Source: Amphirosellinia nigrospora
Taxonomy: Eukaryota > Ascomycota > Sordariomycetes > Xylariales > Xylariaceae
Reading direction: 5' to 3'
Assembly (NCBI GenBank): GCA_004123355.1
Contig: SCHM01000002.1
Span: 2,542,001 to 2,606,000 of the forward strand
DNA length: 64,000 bases
The stretch's first letter is position 1. Every line of letters starts with the position of its first letter. This document shows, one piece after another, positions 37,734 to 50,671 of the stretch. Position numbers and translations under genes: made by a program. Below the pieces are notes generated by a model. That model saw only the letters and a program-made list of their open reading frames with translations. It ran no database searches and had not been told where the DNA came from.

Positions 37734-40700
37734 TAAGGAGGATACACGTGAAAAACCAGAAATCCCTCTATACCTTACTTTTGTACTCAACACACATCGT
37801 GGACTTTTTATTAAATTTTTTATTAATATATATATCTTTCATTCCCTTTGATCAAAGGATTCCCCTTATTTCTACGTGACTGAGACTCGAATTAGATGAG
37901 TAATTTCTCAGATTACCTCTCTTTCTTGTGGACCCGTCACCCGGGCCATTTCGGTATATAATTCTGTGCAATCTTGATGGTTTAGTCATGTTAAAGCCTA
38001 ATAACTGTTCATAATTCTAAGTTCCATGACCATCGTCGTTATTGACTCATTACCTAGTAGGATATCAGTCTCGTGCAGCTCCAATGATTGAGGGACCCAC
38101 CACACAACTTCCCCTTCACAACTTCACAACATTAAACACACACGGCTCGTATACGTGCATAATTCGCACCCGCTATTCCACCCTATTATTTATTTGCGGT
38201 TTTTTTTTTTATATGTCTAGCTTTGCTATAGTGTGGGCAGTTTCGAGCTAGTTTTCAAAGTTAAGAGTTCCCGGATTCGTACCCTAAAAGGGTTACTATG
38301 TATATCAATTACCCCTTACTACCAGTTTCTCTACGCAAACTAGCCGAAAAGACTTACGCCCCACCTTATACAAGTTAACAAATATATTACCTGTGTGTGT
38401 GCCTTTTGTGTGTTGTAGATATGTATGTGCTTTAGCATGATAGTCTTTTTGGATGGTGACATAGACTGTGGAGGCCCGAGGTGTGATAGACATTCACTGC
38501 TGTGACTTTTAAGCCTTAATGGACCCAGTTCTCTCTTTAACTTCTTTATAAACTGTATTCTCGATAATTATTGAAGAAAGTGCTCCGTGAAAAGAAATCG
38601 CTCTATAGGTTGGGCGGCAGCCCTAGCATTATGGTGGCACACTTCCATCTACAAATAGGGTCTGTAACCCTTAGTAGTTGAACAAAGATTTCTTTTTGCG
38701 CCGGACTTGAAACCGAATTCATCTCGAATTGTAGTCTCGAAAGCCAAATCACAACCTTGTACAGTCACAGCTCCTTAAGTACCTTTTTTTCTTGGCACTA
38801 GTCACAGATGACGAATATGAAAATCATTCAACTAATTGATAAAACCAAGCTTCTAAGACTTGCAGGACTTAATAAATTGTACTACTTATTTCTATGGAAG
38901 TTGTATATAACTAAGATGAAAATGACGACGTGCCTAGTGTGGCAAGGTCGGAGCAGGGGTTCTTTACTGGCTTTGGTTTTGAAGATGTAGCTTAGAGCTA
39001 GAACAATAATCGAAGACCAAAAATGTTGCTGGTGACAGCTTTCCATCTTGCGTGCCTTATTTCGAGTCGTCTACTGGAGGACTGCTAACTAGTTACCTAA
39101 CGTCTAACACAGGTGGCGAAGATAACGAATCCATCATTACTCAGTATGCTTACCCATGGCTGATTGTTGAGGTACCGACTGAACAAAAATCTCAGTTTAC
39201 GACGTTTTGTCCAACGGGCCACATTAGTAAAACTACAATATCACATGTGAAGTATAAGAGGGAAGTGGAGGTTAACTAGGTGGCTTACTAGTCGGGTGAT
39301 TGGTTAACCAACTCCGAGACATATTGATTGAGTGACCGTTCTGCCTATTGGTCACGACTTTGGATTTATTCTCGGCAGAGAAGATATGAGCGTGAAGTCG
39401 GAATGAGTTTTATGAACCTTGGCTGAGATGTTATGATTTTGAACCACTGTGTTGTCTTACCGATGATTGATGTTGGGAACATATATGCAACTGAAAATGA
39501 TAATACAGTAGTTCCCTCTTCTCGATTATCTATAAACTCGACCCCTTCCCACTCGGAGCCCTTGAGAGACCATGACTACTGCAACACTACTAGTACGAGT
39601 TCATTTTTACGATTAGCATAGCTCGAACTAGTACAATGATATAATAATAATTGCAGGGTTACAACACTATGATCACGAGAGCACCCATATAAGCCAAGAC
39701 TAATGGTTATTACTACCCTATTTTTACCGATCACAAACCTTGATGTTTTTTAAGAACTCTAAAGAACGATTGCGATGTGCTTGGGAAAGGTATGGATGAG
39801 GAGAGGGGAGGGAGCGCAGGTTTTGATCATCACATGGAACGTCCGTTCTGTGTTTTTTTCCAAACCCTAGGAGCTAGCTTTTCTCAAATCACTTTACGCT
39901 ATCCTTAGCAAATGTAGGCTATCATCGCTATTTATTACTTGTTTCTTGCAAATGTTGACCCGACAGTTTGAAAAAGTTCTGCGAAGACCTTAGATACTCT
40001 GCTTCCGCGAGAAACGATCTAAATCGAGCCAATGCTAACCATGTTTTCGAGGGCGATATAGCAGGGCATGATCATTCAACCTTCAAAGCACGGATTAATA
40101 ACCCAGAGATCGCGGATATCGACCACTCCAGCGATCTAGATAAGAGCTGGGAATGGCAGAGGCTGGATGCGTTGCTGCCCCAGTCGTCGGGAAGGTAAAC
40201 TATGCATATTCAAAACCCTCGAAGTGCTAGTACACAGCTGCCGTACTTCCCACTGGAGGATTTGAAATTATATATATCGATAGCTCTCTGTTCCAACCAA
40301 GCCTTGCAAGGTTTATCCCAGCTTGTTACCGCTCTAACAAACGAGAACAAATGATACTTGGATGAAAGAGTGAATGCGAAGACGGTGGCCCAAAGGTATA
40401 TAACCGGAAGTTCCCTGTGCTGTACTTCAACAAGGACCTAGATACCACCTAAGAGGCATTTCTCTCTCTATAATAAGCACTTAATTGGTTGGACATCGGC
40501 AAAAGATCTTAGGCCTTTTCACCTCAATGATGAGGCTTCTCTTAAGACCATTGGTTTTGGGGCTGCGGTAAATTTCAGCGTTAGGCTAGAACCAGTTTGG
40601 AAGCAGCTGTCGCTGCACAAGGAGTTTGTCGCCATAGAAGGTAACATCGGTAAGTTTCGTAGCTCTAGCGAGAGGGTGCTTCGACGCAACAGTAATACCG

Positions 40701-41430
40701 CCATCATAGAAGACACGTGCCACATGGAGTTCACCTAGAGCTCCAGGTTTCAGAACTCAAACGGCGGCAAAGGAGATAGCATCGAACTAGTGACTCTGCT
40801 GTATCCAACATTCCCAATTGCCGCACTCAAAGACAGAATCAGCACAGGATCCAAAGAATCTATCAGTCAATGATGCCACAAAACCCCGTTATTATACCTT
40901 GGACAATTCAGAGAGATCGCCCCCACGGGCCATATGCCTGGCCGCCCAGTACTGTCTAGGAACCTGTCAATTGCGTCGCAATGCACGATCGTCAACCTGA
41001 AGTTGTGGACCATGGGCCACTCAGAGAATCTGAGGAATAAGGGAGTGCACAAGCGTGGACTCATATGTAGAGGTAGAGATAGGTGCTTTGCTTAGGTATG
41101 ATGCAGACTGCTAACCCTTCCCCAACGCCAAAGTCCCGGTCTTTCAACCGGGGGACAGCATCAACCCAAGCAAAGAAGTGAACCATGAATGGATAGCCAG
41201 AATTTGGAGAGGTATAGTGAATACAAGCCCCCGGAGTTGACAATGCTTCTATGAAGAGTTACCCCCTAGGAAATGCTTCCAAGTAAAATATAGAAGGCTT
41301 TTAAGCTGTCATCATGATATGTGTTGTTCCGGGAAATGCCCTACAGAGGCAGGAAAGATGACCGATCATCAAGAACTAGGGGAAGGACAATGGGTGGCAT
41401 GTCGTCGTATGATACGCGGGATGTCGTCGT
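37734..41430. other. Gene-poor region
   Basis: About 3.7 kb without a recognisable gene. Short frames exist, for example a 76-codon one at 39,968-40,198 containing DKSWEWQRLDALLP, but none matches a family I can name. Possible gene remnants cannot be excluded. Confidence 0.5.
40442..40738 (+). other. Open 98-codon frame without an ATG at its start
   Basis: The frame is open between stop codons, is not low-complexity, and reads smoothly (for example FHLNDEASLKTIGFGAAV and LSLHKEFVAIEGNIGKF). It could be a terminal exon of an unrecognised gene or a relic. I see no intron signals that tie it to a neighbour. Unassigned. Confidence 0.25.
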
Positions 41431-41789
41431 TCAGTCAGTCCACAGATTCCGTCGTTTTCGCGGATTGTTCGTTGGCGATTGAGGAGGCGGCGCGTTGGAT
41501 GTCGTCGTAGGCTGTACCTCATCTTTAATCACGATAGCCGTCTCTGCTGTGTTCGGTGGGGGCAGAGTACGTCTTTCGAGTTCGTCTAGTCTGATGGATA
41601 TTGCCTTCATTGACTCGTTAAAAGCTCTAGTCGCCTTTTGCTGTGTCTCATGCAGGTCGACTTGGCGTTGGCAGATTCTCACGATCTTCAAGGTGCTAGG
41701 GCGCGTATATAATCACTACTAGATTCATCCTTGGCGATTTTGCATCCGTTTCGTCGAATGAGTCTAATTTCCGTTCCTTCGTTTAGCAT
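41431..41789 (-). CDS. Small hypothetical coiled-coil-like protein
   Basis: An ATG at 41,789 opens MLNEGTEIRLIRRNGCKIAK and reads to about 41,695. There the frame continues one base out of register as STLKIVRICQRQVDLHETQQ, through a heptad-like SMKAISIRLDELERR stretch, to a proline-rich tail ending NPRKRRNLWTD. One lost C in a CCC run would join the two parts into about 119 residues. The basic tail could be a nuclear signal. No family is recognised. A fragment of an old mobile element is another possibility. Confidence 0.35.
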
Positions 41790-44591
41790 CTTAACTTCCG
41801 TTGTTTCCTTCCGTGCAGACTATTTTCGCATACTGCAAGATAATAGAATAAGGGCGGCTGATTATTAGTAAGTAACACGTATTTCGGACATGATAAATTA
41901 TTGCATAGCATACTACGGCATCTTGACGGTTTTTCTTTATGGGGCTGCCATCAACCGATGCCCGCCAAAACAGATCCCACGATCCCTTTCCACTGCTTAT
42001 TCCTTTCTACTGCTTATTCCTTCCGGTGCAGCTTGTCTTGCGTACTACTTATTACTGCCCTATATTTCTCGTTCTTCTTAGTGCAGGTCACTCGATGTAC
42101 CAGAAACATACTGTACTAGATCCGGTACTTGCGCTAACTTGGTAGTATCGTTGTGCCTAATACGCAATACAGCCATTTTATTTCGTGTCCCATCGTTCGA
42201 GATGCCTCGCAAGAACAAAAATCGCGCCAATAGCCAATCTGATCTGGACGATTTGTCAGAGCGGCTACCGTTGGCAGGGCACAGTAATGATTATCGAGAT
42301 AAACAACATGGCCCTGCCGATTAAAGGCCTCTGTTTAACTACCTACTTAACTACTAGGTACATATAGTAATGCCATCACTTTAAAGTACCTAGGAAAAGG
42401 ACGACGTGGCAGTGACGATATTCCAACGTGAAGAGGGAGATCCTTTTAAACGCCAAGGACTGGCGTGGCTGGGACCCAACAGTGGCGTGGTCTTGGGCCA
42501 ATTCACCCGAGTTATTTATCAGGTACAAGAACAACCTTTTCAAAGTGCTCCGAATAAAACCGATTAAAATTGACAATCCACCTCGAAACGATCCGAATCA
42601 CGAGAAAAAGACAAATTCCCAACCTTTCCGACCTAATTATACCAAGAAAGGAACTCCCACAGTAAAACAAAATGCTGTGGAGGAGGAAGCTTTCAGAATC
42701 CTCCTAATGGAAAAGTTGAATCTTGCACGGATAACATGGAAATGCAACCAGTTGAAACCTGATGAGAGGATTGGGGTACTCCTGATGCTACCAATCCTTC
42801 TAGGTACCTTAGGTACCTTACCAAAAGCCCTAAGGCCTCAATAACCCCCACATAGAGGCTGCTATAACAACGCTATAACATAACCGCATAGCAACTATAC
42901 TGCCACTATACAGCCATTATATAGCCACTAAAAAAAGTATGGCTAAACCACTATACTGCCCTACTTTCCCTTTACTCCCGGTGCATACAGTACCTCCAGC
43001 ATATCTGGTGCCCCCTAAATACCTCTAGTGCTTTGTACAACCACTATCTCCAGCGCCCCCAGTACCCCCTAGGTAAATAGCTCTTGCCAACAGTGGGGAT
43101 AGTACCGATCCTTTTTGACGACCACATCGCCGATATCCCATCGGCACCAACGCCGGTGACAGGTAATCCATCCATTCCGAAGATGATTTCGCGACCCAAC
43201 CCATCCATGCCGGTCCCGCATACAACTATAATGCCTCCACCCCCGAAGCCACCATCGCAGTGCCCTGTGGTATGGGATGTTTTGTTGTCGGGCATATTTC
43301 TCCCAGCAGCTTAGGATGCAGGTAGTATACCTCCTCGCCCCCTTAACATCCTCGCACAAAGTACTTAGCCTAGGTACTTATTGGTATTAAAATACCTACT
43401 GCTAAGTCACGCTGGGGACCGGAAGGGTACACATCTCCTACCTAGGTACGTAAGATATTATGTAATCGGGTCATTAGTCACAGGAGCCATTCTAACAATG
43501 CATTCAAACCTTAACTGCTATTGGTGACTCAACTCTTGATGAAGTAGAACCGCCGCAAAAGACCTATGTATGATGATGCTAATATTCTTAAAATCTGATG
43601 TTGGAGTTGGCCTACCTGTAATATTGCTTAACAGTTAAGGTTTTTGTGAACTAAGTGCGATGGTCTTGTGCTGTGCCTCAACAATAAGACCTGCCAAACC
43701 ACCAAGGTATTATTGTTACCAAGCACATTATTGAAGAACATCCATTTAGCCGACCGTTTTTATTGTAGACGCAATTATGGCCGTCGTCCTGCCTTTGTTG
43801 TTGTTGTGGCGATTATAGGTTAATTGATACTCTTAGCAAGTTGAGAACCCTATGATGCGAAGTATTCCTAAGCCGTCAACTTTCGACAACGCAACTTATT
43901 AGTAACCTTTTTGTGCGATTTAAAATTTCACACAATTCATACATAAGCGGTAAGGATGAGAATTGTACGGAGAGACTAGATTTTCCTCCGCTCCCAATTG
44001 ATGACTTGACGTGTTGATCAAAGAGGCCTGGCGGAGCATGCTTGGCAATTTCATAAGCCAATGTGGTGCGACGAGGGGATCAGGTCTGTCCAGATGCTAT
44101 TCGTGTGTCATTCGTTTTTTTAGCTTGTACCATGGAAAGCAAAACCAGTGCCATCATGGATTAGGTCGTAAGACACAGTCAAATGTAGCTATTATAGGCG
44201 CTTTTAGGATCATTATTTTTCCGTGTTGTACAAACTCATGTGTTTGCCCAGATTCTTGTTTGCTGCTTGACCAAGTATTTACTTGTTATACACAATTTCC
44301 TTTGTTCGCTGACGCAAGCGATAGGCTTGTGACAGTCAGAGATAGGCTATCAATGCAGCTGTGTAATGAAATTTAAGCGTACAAAGACCTCCGCGTCTCG
44401 TGACTGTGTTGGTTGCCATCCTGTAATTGGCAATACCCGAAGAAAGTGAGCAAGAGAATGGAGGAAGGCTGTAGTCGGCGCTTTGACATATTTACCGGAC
44501 CGCGAAACTTCCTGGATGTTTCGCAACCCTATCACCTTCATATTGGTGGTGAGTTTACTTGCGCATATTGCGATCAAGCAACGGGACTACA
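41790..44591. other. Gene-poor region with palindromic words
   Basis: No recognisable gene. A 138-codon plus-strand frame at 42,428-42,844 (start MKREILLNAKDWRGWDPTVA) is the longest candidate, but it has no known motif. From 42,845 to 43,070 the sequence is a degenerate repeat of CACTATACTGCC-like and AGTACCTCCAG-like words. Several CCTAGGTA palindromes occur near 42,387, 42,800, 43,370 and 43,440. Confidence 0.4.
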
Positions 44592-44966
44592 ATGTCGCCG
44601 GTCATAGATGTGATCCGCCATGCCGAGTCGGTACACAACGCCACCCGCAATGTCTACATGCGGGATCCGGATCTAACGACAGAAGGCGTGTCGCAGGCAT
44701 TCCGCTTCGGTCGTTCGTATGCTTTCATGGGATGCATAAGCCACATCGTGTCTTCGCCTATGCGACGCGCAATTCGCACTTCGATCATTGCTTTCGAAGA
44801 TGTGTTGTTGCAAGGCAAAAGGGTGATTTTGTTACCGGAACTGCAGGAGACGGGCGTGCGACCAAGTGATACGGGACAGCCACCAGCCGTGCTGGAGACA
44901 ACCTATAAACCGCACCTCGACATTAGTCGTACGTCCCTACAATTTCCATCTCATTGTCTTCGGGAT

Positions 44967-45003
<37 letters not shown>

Positions 45004-45547
45004 CTGAATCATGTCCTAAAAGCCAGCCGCCCTCCCAAACCTCTACCTATTATGCTCTAATTGATGATAACTAACCCCGATTGTGGTAGTGGTTGATCGC
45101 GACTGGTACTGGAAAGGCCAGGGCTCGAAATACATGCCTGACTTGGCGCTTGTGGAGGCGCGGGCGCGGGAGGCAAGGGTCTTCCTAAGGAACCTCGCGC
45201 AGAGCGGACCGGACGATGCGCATATCGTCGTGGTAAGCCATGGCGGGTTCCTCCACTTCCTGACGGAGGATTTCTCGGGACTGTCAGAGAGGTACTTCAC
45301 GACCTATGGGAATACATCGATGCGGAGTTTTCAGTTCGTCGACTTGTACGGCAATGACCCTAATGCGAAGATGGTCCAGACTGAAGAGAGCTCTCGGAGG
45401 TCGAGATTTCCGCGTTTCATGGACATGAGTGAAGAGGAGAAACAGCGCCTTAAATCTTACGCGGTCGCGAGAGTTAATTGGCAGAAGAGGGATTTCGATA
45501 ACATGACACGATGTAATCGGCCACCAGTTCGAACTCACATCTTCTAG
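44592..45547 (+). CDS. Histidine phosphatase / phosphoglycerate-mutase-like protein
   Basis: Protein of about 264 residues in two intact exons. The phosphohistidine motif is RHAESVHN near residue 9 (RHG in classical members). SSPMRRAIRT and a second active-site histidine in VVSHGGFLHF complete the family pattern. Members include sugar phosphatases and fungal proteins of unknown substrate; true glycolytic mutase activity is not implied. The single intron, 44,929-45,089 (GTACGT donor, TAACTAAC branch), contains a run of 30 Ts. The exon join gives DISLVDRDWYW. Start chosen at MSPVIDVIRHAES because the motif follows directly. Confidence 0.83.
44971..45000 (+). repeat. Poly-T tract (T30) inside an intron
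   Basis: Thirty consecutive Ts inside the only intron of the histidine phosphatase gene, about 90 bases before the acceptor. The tract is far longer than a normal polypyrimidine tract, and its length is probably unstable and poorly determined. Confidence 0.95.
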
Positions 45548-45858
45548 GCGGTCGCAGGAGGCATATTGAGTTAGGTAGAAGCGGCTGCTAGTTTAGAGAT
45601 GAGGCGACATTGAGAAATGAGTTTACGATCTATGAGATACCTCGATAGTACACAACAGTAGGAAAGGAGAGAAAAGTCAATTCACTTCTAGTCTCTTAAA
45701 CTGGGGGTATTATCTAGTCTACAAGTGTGTAAACAACATGACAACGAAGTGGGTTCGCCGCTAACCTCGCGCTGCGCTATTCGCTCTCGTACCATAAAGA
45801 CAACAAGTTCTAGGCGCTTCACGGTGTACTGAAAAGGAACCCAGTGTTATGAGAAGCC
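45548..45858. terminator. Convergent 3' region
   Basis: A 311-base interval between two convergent genes, so it must hold both polyadenylation signals. I see no strong AATAAA and no coding frame. Confidence 0.3.
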
Positions 45859-47363
45859 TTACGAATTGGTGATCGTTCCAGGCTCAGGAAGTGTCAAGTT
45901 AAGGAGATAGGAATTTGTCAGCTTTGACGCATCGCCGCCGACGAAGTAGCTTGTATGGCCACTGCCATTGCGCGTTAGGAGAACGGCATTCTTAATTTCG
46001 CTCTGAAGGCCAAGCGCCCAGGTGTACGATGTTGGGGTCGTGAAGCGAATTGACCATCAGAAGCTCGACCTTGCCACTGTAGGTGACGGGAGCAGGGGAT
46101 TGCTCAGAGGCGCTGGCCATCCGATGCATTGGGTTTGGAGCTTGTAGCTTTGGCAGGCGCCGAGGGTCAGAGGGCCGAATACCGCGCCCAAATTCTGTTT
46201 CTCGATCACATCCGTCAGACCGGTTGAAGCGTGCGCCCAGTCTTGGCACCCAATAGCTGTTCCTGCGTACAGGTAGGAGTCCTCGTACGCATCGCCAATC
46301 GCAATCTGATTGAATTCGGAGATCAGGGTTGCGTTGCCGTTGTTGGCTTCGAGCAGACCTTGCCCTAGTACTGGCCAGTTGCGCTGAGATATCAGGAATC
46401 CCTGTGTTGTGAAGAGGAAATCCTCCTCGGTTACATCAGAACGGCATGATACGTTGTCGCATCCAGGCGCCGGGATAGGAGCAGCAGTGGCGTTCTCTCT
46501 GACACTCTTGAACACGGCAGCGACATCCTTCCCTTGCAGCGCGCATTCATCAGTCGAAGCACACCATTCAAAGAATTGCTTCAGGGTCGCTTCATATGTC
46601 GTTGTTTCAATGAGTAAGTTGGAAGACTCGGACTGCGAGTGCTGCAAGTTGCCATCCAGAACAATGGCTCTGAAACTGTCGGGGAAGAGTTGCGCGTACT
46701 GGCTGAACAGCTGGGTACCATACGATAGACCCAAATAGGTGGCTTTCTCCCCAGAGCTAAGCGCACAGCTTCGTGGTCCTTGACGGCGCTTATCGTGTCA
46801 ACGAATTCAAGAAGCCGTCCAGTTTTTGAACGACAGTTCGCGCCAAGATCCTTGTTGTACTGGACCAGGGTTTCGTACTCTCCTTCGGTCTTAGGCATGA
46901 ACTTGACGCGCCGATTGAAGAGTGCCGGCTCGCATTGTACGGGTGTGCTGATGCCAACACCACGAGGATCAAGACCTATGATATCGAATCTAGCTCGGAT
47001 CTCGGGATCAAACGAGTCGCCTCGCGAGGCCACAGTGCTTGTTGCCTGACCACCGGGACCGCCGGGGTTGACAAAAAGGTAACCGATGCGGCGGGATTTA
47101 TCTTCGGCTTCCCGGCGTACCATGCCCAACTCAACCGTCTCATTCTGATGCAGAGCACCGTTCCAGCTCAGCGGAACCCGAAATGTAGCGCATGTAAGTG
47201 TATCGGGAAAGTTGTCAGGGCAAGGGCCCCATTTTATGCTCTGTCTGGATTGCTTCACCCATTGATGTACCGCGTTGCTGTTGCCTGGCTGAACCAATGG
47301 CGCAGCTTGTCCCAGTCCCGCGGCGGCGATGCACGCGACAATTAGCTGAGTTACAGGTGTCAT
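45859..47363 (-). CDS. Secreted TAP-like alpha/beta hydrolase (peptidase S33-type)
   Basis: About 502 residues, without introns. The N-terminus MTPVTQLIVACIAAAGLGQA is a clear signal peptide, so the enzyme should be secreted. It has the oxyanion segment NPGGPGG, a GLDPRGVG strand, the nucleophile elbow GLSYGTQ, the acid region SLHDP and the histidine in GSGHTSYF. This matches the tripeptidyl-aminopeptidase-like family, which trims peptides or esters. The frame breaks three times: near 46,750 (G run one short), 46,105 (C run one short) and 46,028. The true C-terminus reads on to LPEPGTITNS, with TAA at 45,859. A TATA box lies about 100 bases upstream. Confidence 0.8.
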
Positions 47364-47461
47364 TTTAGACTTCGCTTTTGCACCAGAGTTGAAGGAGGAA
47401 AACGAATGTGAACTGGGGATTGCATGAGCTGAGTTCAAGTGGTCAAGGTACCTAGGCAGCA

Positions 47462-47470
47462 CCTTATATA
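47462..47470 (-). promoter_or_regulatory. Putative TATA box of the secreted hydrolase
   Basis: TATATAAGG on the minus strand, about 100 bases upstream of the start codon at 47,363. A CCTAGG palindrome lies just downstream, near 47,452. Confidence 0.5.
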
Positions 47471-48965
47471 GCGATCTGCAGACTGTACAGCCCTATCGTG
47501 ACGCGTGTTATACCACCCTACCTAGGACCAATATGTCAACACTGCTGACAGAGAACCTGGAGGGATGCTACTATACATTATTTTAAATAGCACAATACAA
47601 CAACAGCAATCCTTCCCGGTGGAATTGCCTTGTAAAGCATAAAGGTTCTTACCTATACTAGGGAATTCGCAACGGCACCGAGTGACAGGGGCCAAATCAA
47701 GCACAACCACCGATGTTAACCCACTGAGCAGCTACCGTTTGCCTGCCACAAAGACGAGACAAGTTCAATAGGCACCCAAATTCTAATCAACACAACTGGC
47801 CCATCATACGTGCTAGGTTTGACTAGAATGAACTTTCCCATTTCACCACTAAGGCTTACAAAGCGCAAGTTTCATTTTTCGTGCAAATAATTCAAAGATA
47901 ATACATCAAAAGGAACCGGTTTAATTGGATAATATTAGAAGAATACCTGCATCGTCCGGTTGGTGATGAGGTCTTAATCAAGAAGGTTAGAAGGTGTATC
48001 TTGACTGGGTCCCACCAAACCTCTAACCTAGTGAATTGATCGCCAAGCATTTTGATTACATTGGTACTGCCTCGGTACATGTAGCTAGCTTTGCATCAAA
48101 CAAAGTTTTGATAAAAAAGCCATCATCTCATAGATGTCATTTAGGACATTGCGAACATCAAGAGCCACCCGTAAATTACCCACTAATCAGCGCAGCTCGC
48201 GTACTCCCAGGCAGGTATGTACATCTTTTAAGCCCAATGTCTCCAAAGAGAAGTTCCTGCTAGCGTTTTGGTGTTTTATTTAGACGAGGACAAAACAACC
48301 GCCCACGAGAATTTATTAAACAAGAATGCCGCAGAAACAGGCAAATCGCTAAAATCAAGAAACAAGTTACCTTGAAGTGAATCAAATACTTGCACCGCCA
48401 GCAGTAACACGAGGACATGATTCAGCTTAGTAGTCCTCGGCACTTTTAGTAGGGAAACGCTATTCTTAGCACTTTAAGGTCGGCTCGGCCCCTTTATATG
48501 TTGACTTGCCGACTCGCAAGCTTCGCATTATAAAAATGGCAGTTGATCGAGTATAAGTCCAGCCGCTGGATGTAGCTCACCTTCTGGGCTAGAGCCCTGG
48601 GCTCACCCAGTTCGCTACTCATCAACTGAGAAATCCAAAACCCTAAGCTTCCAAGTTTGCTATCTATTGTGCAAGGACATAAGCAACATGAAGTATTTAT
48701 CGCGGTCACAGCTGCTACTTGACTTCACGTAGCCGAGTCGTTACTGATCTACGTGTTCCTCGCATCGTTCTTGCACTTGAAAATAATTTCGTGTCTGAAG
48801 TCACACAGGCAGTTACTTCTTCATCTTCGCGCTAACTTCTCGAATTTATTGTTGGTCAATTATCTTCTGCAACATCTACGAAGGCTCAAATGCATCTCTC
48901 GCTACCACTCGTTATCCCTCCTGAAAACAGCGATACTTCATAATAGCGATACAGCTTCTTATACC
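47471..48965. other. Divergent intergenic region, hydrolase / SET gene
   Basis: About 1.5 kb between two divergent genes. No convincing coding frame and no RNA gene recognised. Another CCTAGG palindrome lies near 47,520. Confidence 0.5.
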
Positions 48966-50089
48966 ATGGCGGACCAGACAAGCATAACGCCGACCCCGGA
49001 GCAAGGTTAGTGGCTCTGCTCTACTCTGTATGATAAAGGCCTGTCTCCTAATTGAAATGTAGATTTAGTCATACGACCAGTAGAAGGAGTGGGCGTTGGC
49101 ACCTTTACAACCGGTCCGGCCGCACGCGGTGCCCTTCTCCTCGCCGACTCTGTCTTTCTTAGTATACCGTATTGTTCGAACGACAGAGGATTTTTCAAGC
49201 AAATTTTAAAAGCGTACAACTTGCTCTCAGATGGCGAGAAAAAAGCCTACATGGACCTCAGATGTAACCAAGAGACGTTCTCCGAGACTTTCGAAAAAGT
49301 AAAGTCCCTCAGAACAGAAGCACAAAACCAGGAAGCCCAAGCCTGCCAAGACACCATCGGGACCAAGATTCTTGCCATCTTCCGAACAAACTTTTGGGGG
49401 TTCAGAGTGGGAAAGCATGAGAGTGTCATATTTCTTCGAGGAAGCAGTACGTAAACATGCATCATTCATCTAAAAGCTTAGAGAACAAGCCATCCTTGCG
49501 CCATTTACAGTTGTACTAATATTCAAGGTCCTTACAGGGCTCAATCATTCTTGCGCCCCAAACGCATGTGCAAAATATAGCCTGAAATCCCGAGTGTTAT
49601 GTGTCCACGCAATGACCGACCTGAAAGAAGGAGAGGAAGTGCGCATTGCGTACGATATTTCCTGCCTCGCCCCTTACGAAGTTCGCAAAAAAACATCTCA
49701 AATTTATTTGCGATTGTTGGGTCTGCAAGCCCTGTAACCGAGAAGAGTCGGACACTCGAAAGATACGGATGAAAGTTATACAGAGTCATCTTGCTAATTA
49801 TCGCCAAAAAATGTTGAAATTTCAAGATAAGGCTTTGCCGTCTGAGGTTGAAGAGGCTATCAAGTTGGCCCAAGAACGGATTACGCTCTTAAAGGACGAA
49901 CGACTCTTCTACGAACTCATTAGCTTCTACGAAACCCTTGCTATGTGCTATATATACGCTGGCCAAAAAGATTTGGCGAAGGAGACAATTTTGCTTTCTG
50001 AAGAGCAGCACCGAATATGTCTCGGCCATCTTGCCCGCCCCAACGCTGATCTTTGGGAGCGTATGCGCGAAAGGTTTGACGTTGAATAA
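48966..50089 (+). CDS. SET-domain protein (SMYD-like)
   Basis: Predicted lysine methyltransferase-like protein of about 324 residues. SET landmarks are RGALLLADSVFLSIP (N-SET), RLNHSCAPNA (the NHSC motif) and EGEEVRIAYD. They are followed by a cysteine cluster CDCWVCKPC that resembles a post-SET zinc site. Two introns fit: 49,006-49,062 (GTTAGT donor) and 49,447-49,537 (GTACGT donor, ACTAAT branch). One frame break lies in a run of seven As near 49,686; six As would join PYEVRKK to HLKFICDCW. The helical C-terminus (AMCYIYAGQKDLAKETI) looks TPR-like, as in SMYD proteins. Substrate unknown. Fungal SMYD-like genes are numerous and often poorly expressed. Confidence 0.8.
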
Positions 50090-50671
50090 TGCCGGGATTG
50101 GAAATTTCAGGGGGGGTGGCCTTGAGCGAACAGACTAAACGAAAGGGTTGATTGCTGATATCTTTTTTATCTTCTTGAAGCGATTGTTTATGGCTAATTT
50201 TCCGTATACTTAACTGCATTTGCAAGTGATGCAGTTTTGATACTAGCAACAGCAAATAAATATGATTCCAGAATACCAATTTATTTGGCTTGATGTCGAG
50301 CTTCTACTACACGACCAAGCTACCAGACATAGAGTGCTTGCAGTTATAATCGCCTATATTTACTTGAATATCCCACCAGTATCACAATGACCACTTTTCA
50401 ATCATTGCACTCAAAGGTAGATGCGACAACGCATGCGAGACAGGGAAGCGATAGTTTTACGCCAGTCGTTCTAAAGGAGCGGATATAAGATGGCAATGAT
50501 GTTGCTACCTACATAGGGCCGAGTTGCTACCCGGATCACTGAAGAGAGATAACCAAGACACGTCCAATCATGAAAATACGACAAAAGAAAATATAAAATT
50601 CCAGAACGATAAATCCAAGTCTTCTCAGCAACAGATGAATATGCTGCTCAAGTAGAAGACGATCCTTAGGC
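50090..50671. terminator. Convergent 3' region, SET gene / lipase
   Basis: A 582-base interval holding the 3' ends of two convergent genes. Several AATAAA-like words occur on the plus strand (for example near 50,255). No coding frame is seen. Confidence 0.3.

Noticed and set aside
43044-43359. Overlapping glycine-rich and proline-rich frames on both strands
   Set aside because: They arise from one degenerate CCACC/GGTGG-rich stretch, with no motif and no splice signals.
48541-48640. Possible tRNA-like fold
   Set aside because: Some palindromic words are present, but no complete cloverleaf with a T-loop GTTCGAATC-type box could be drawn.
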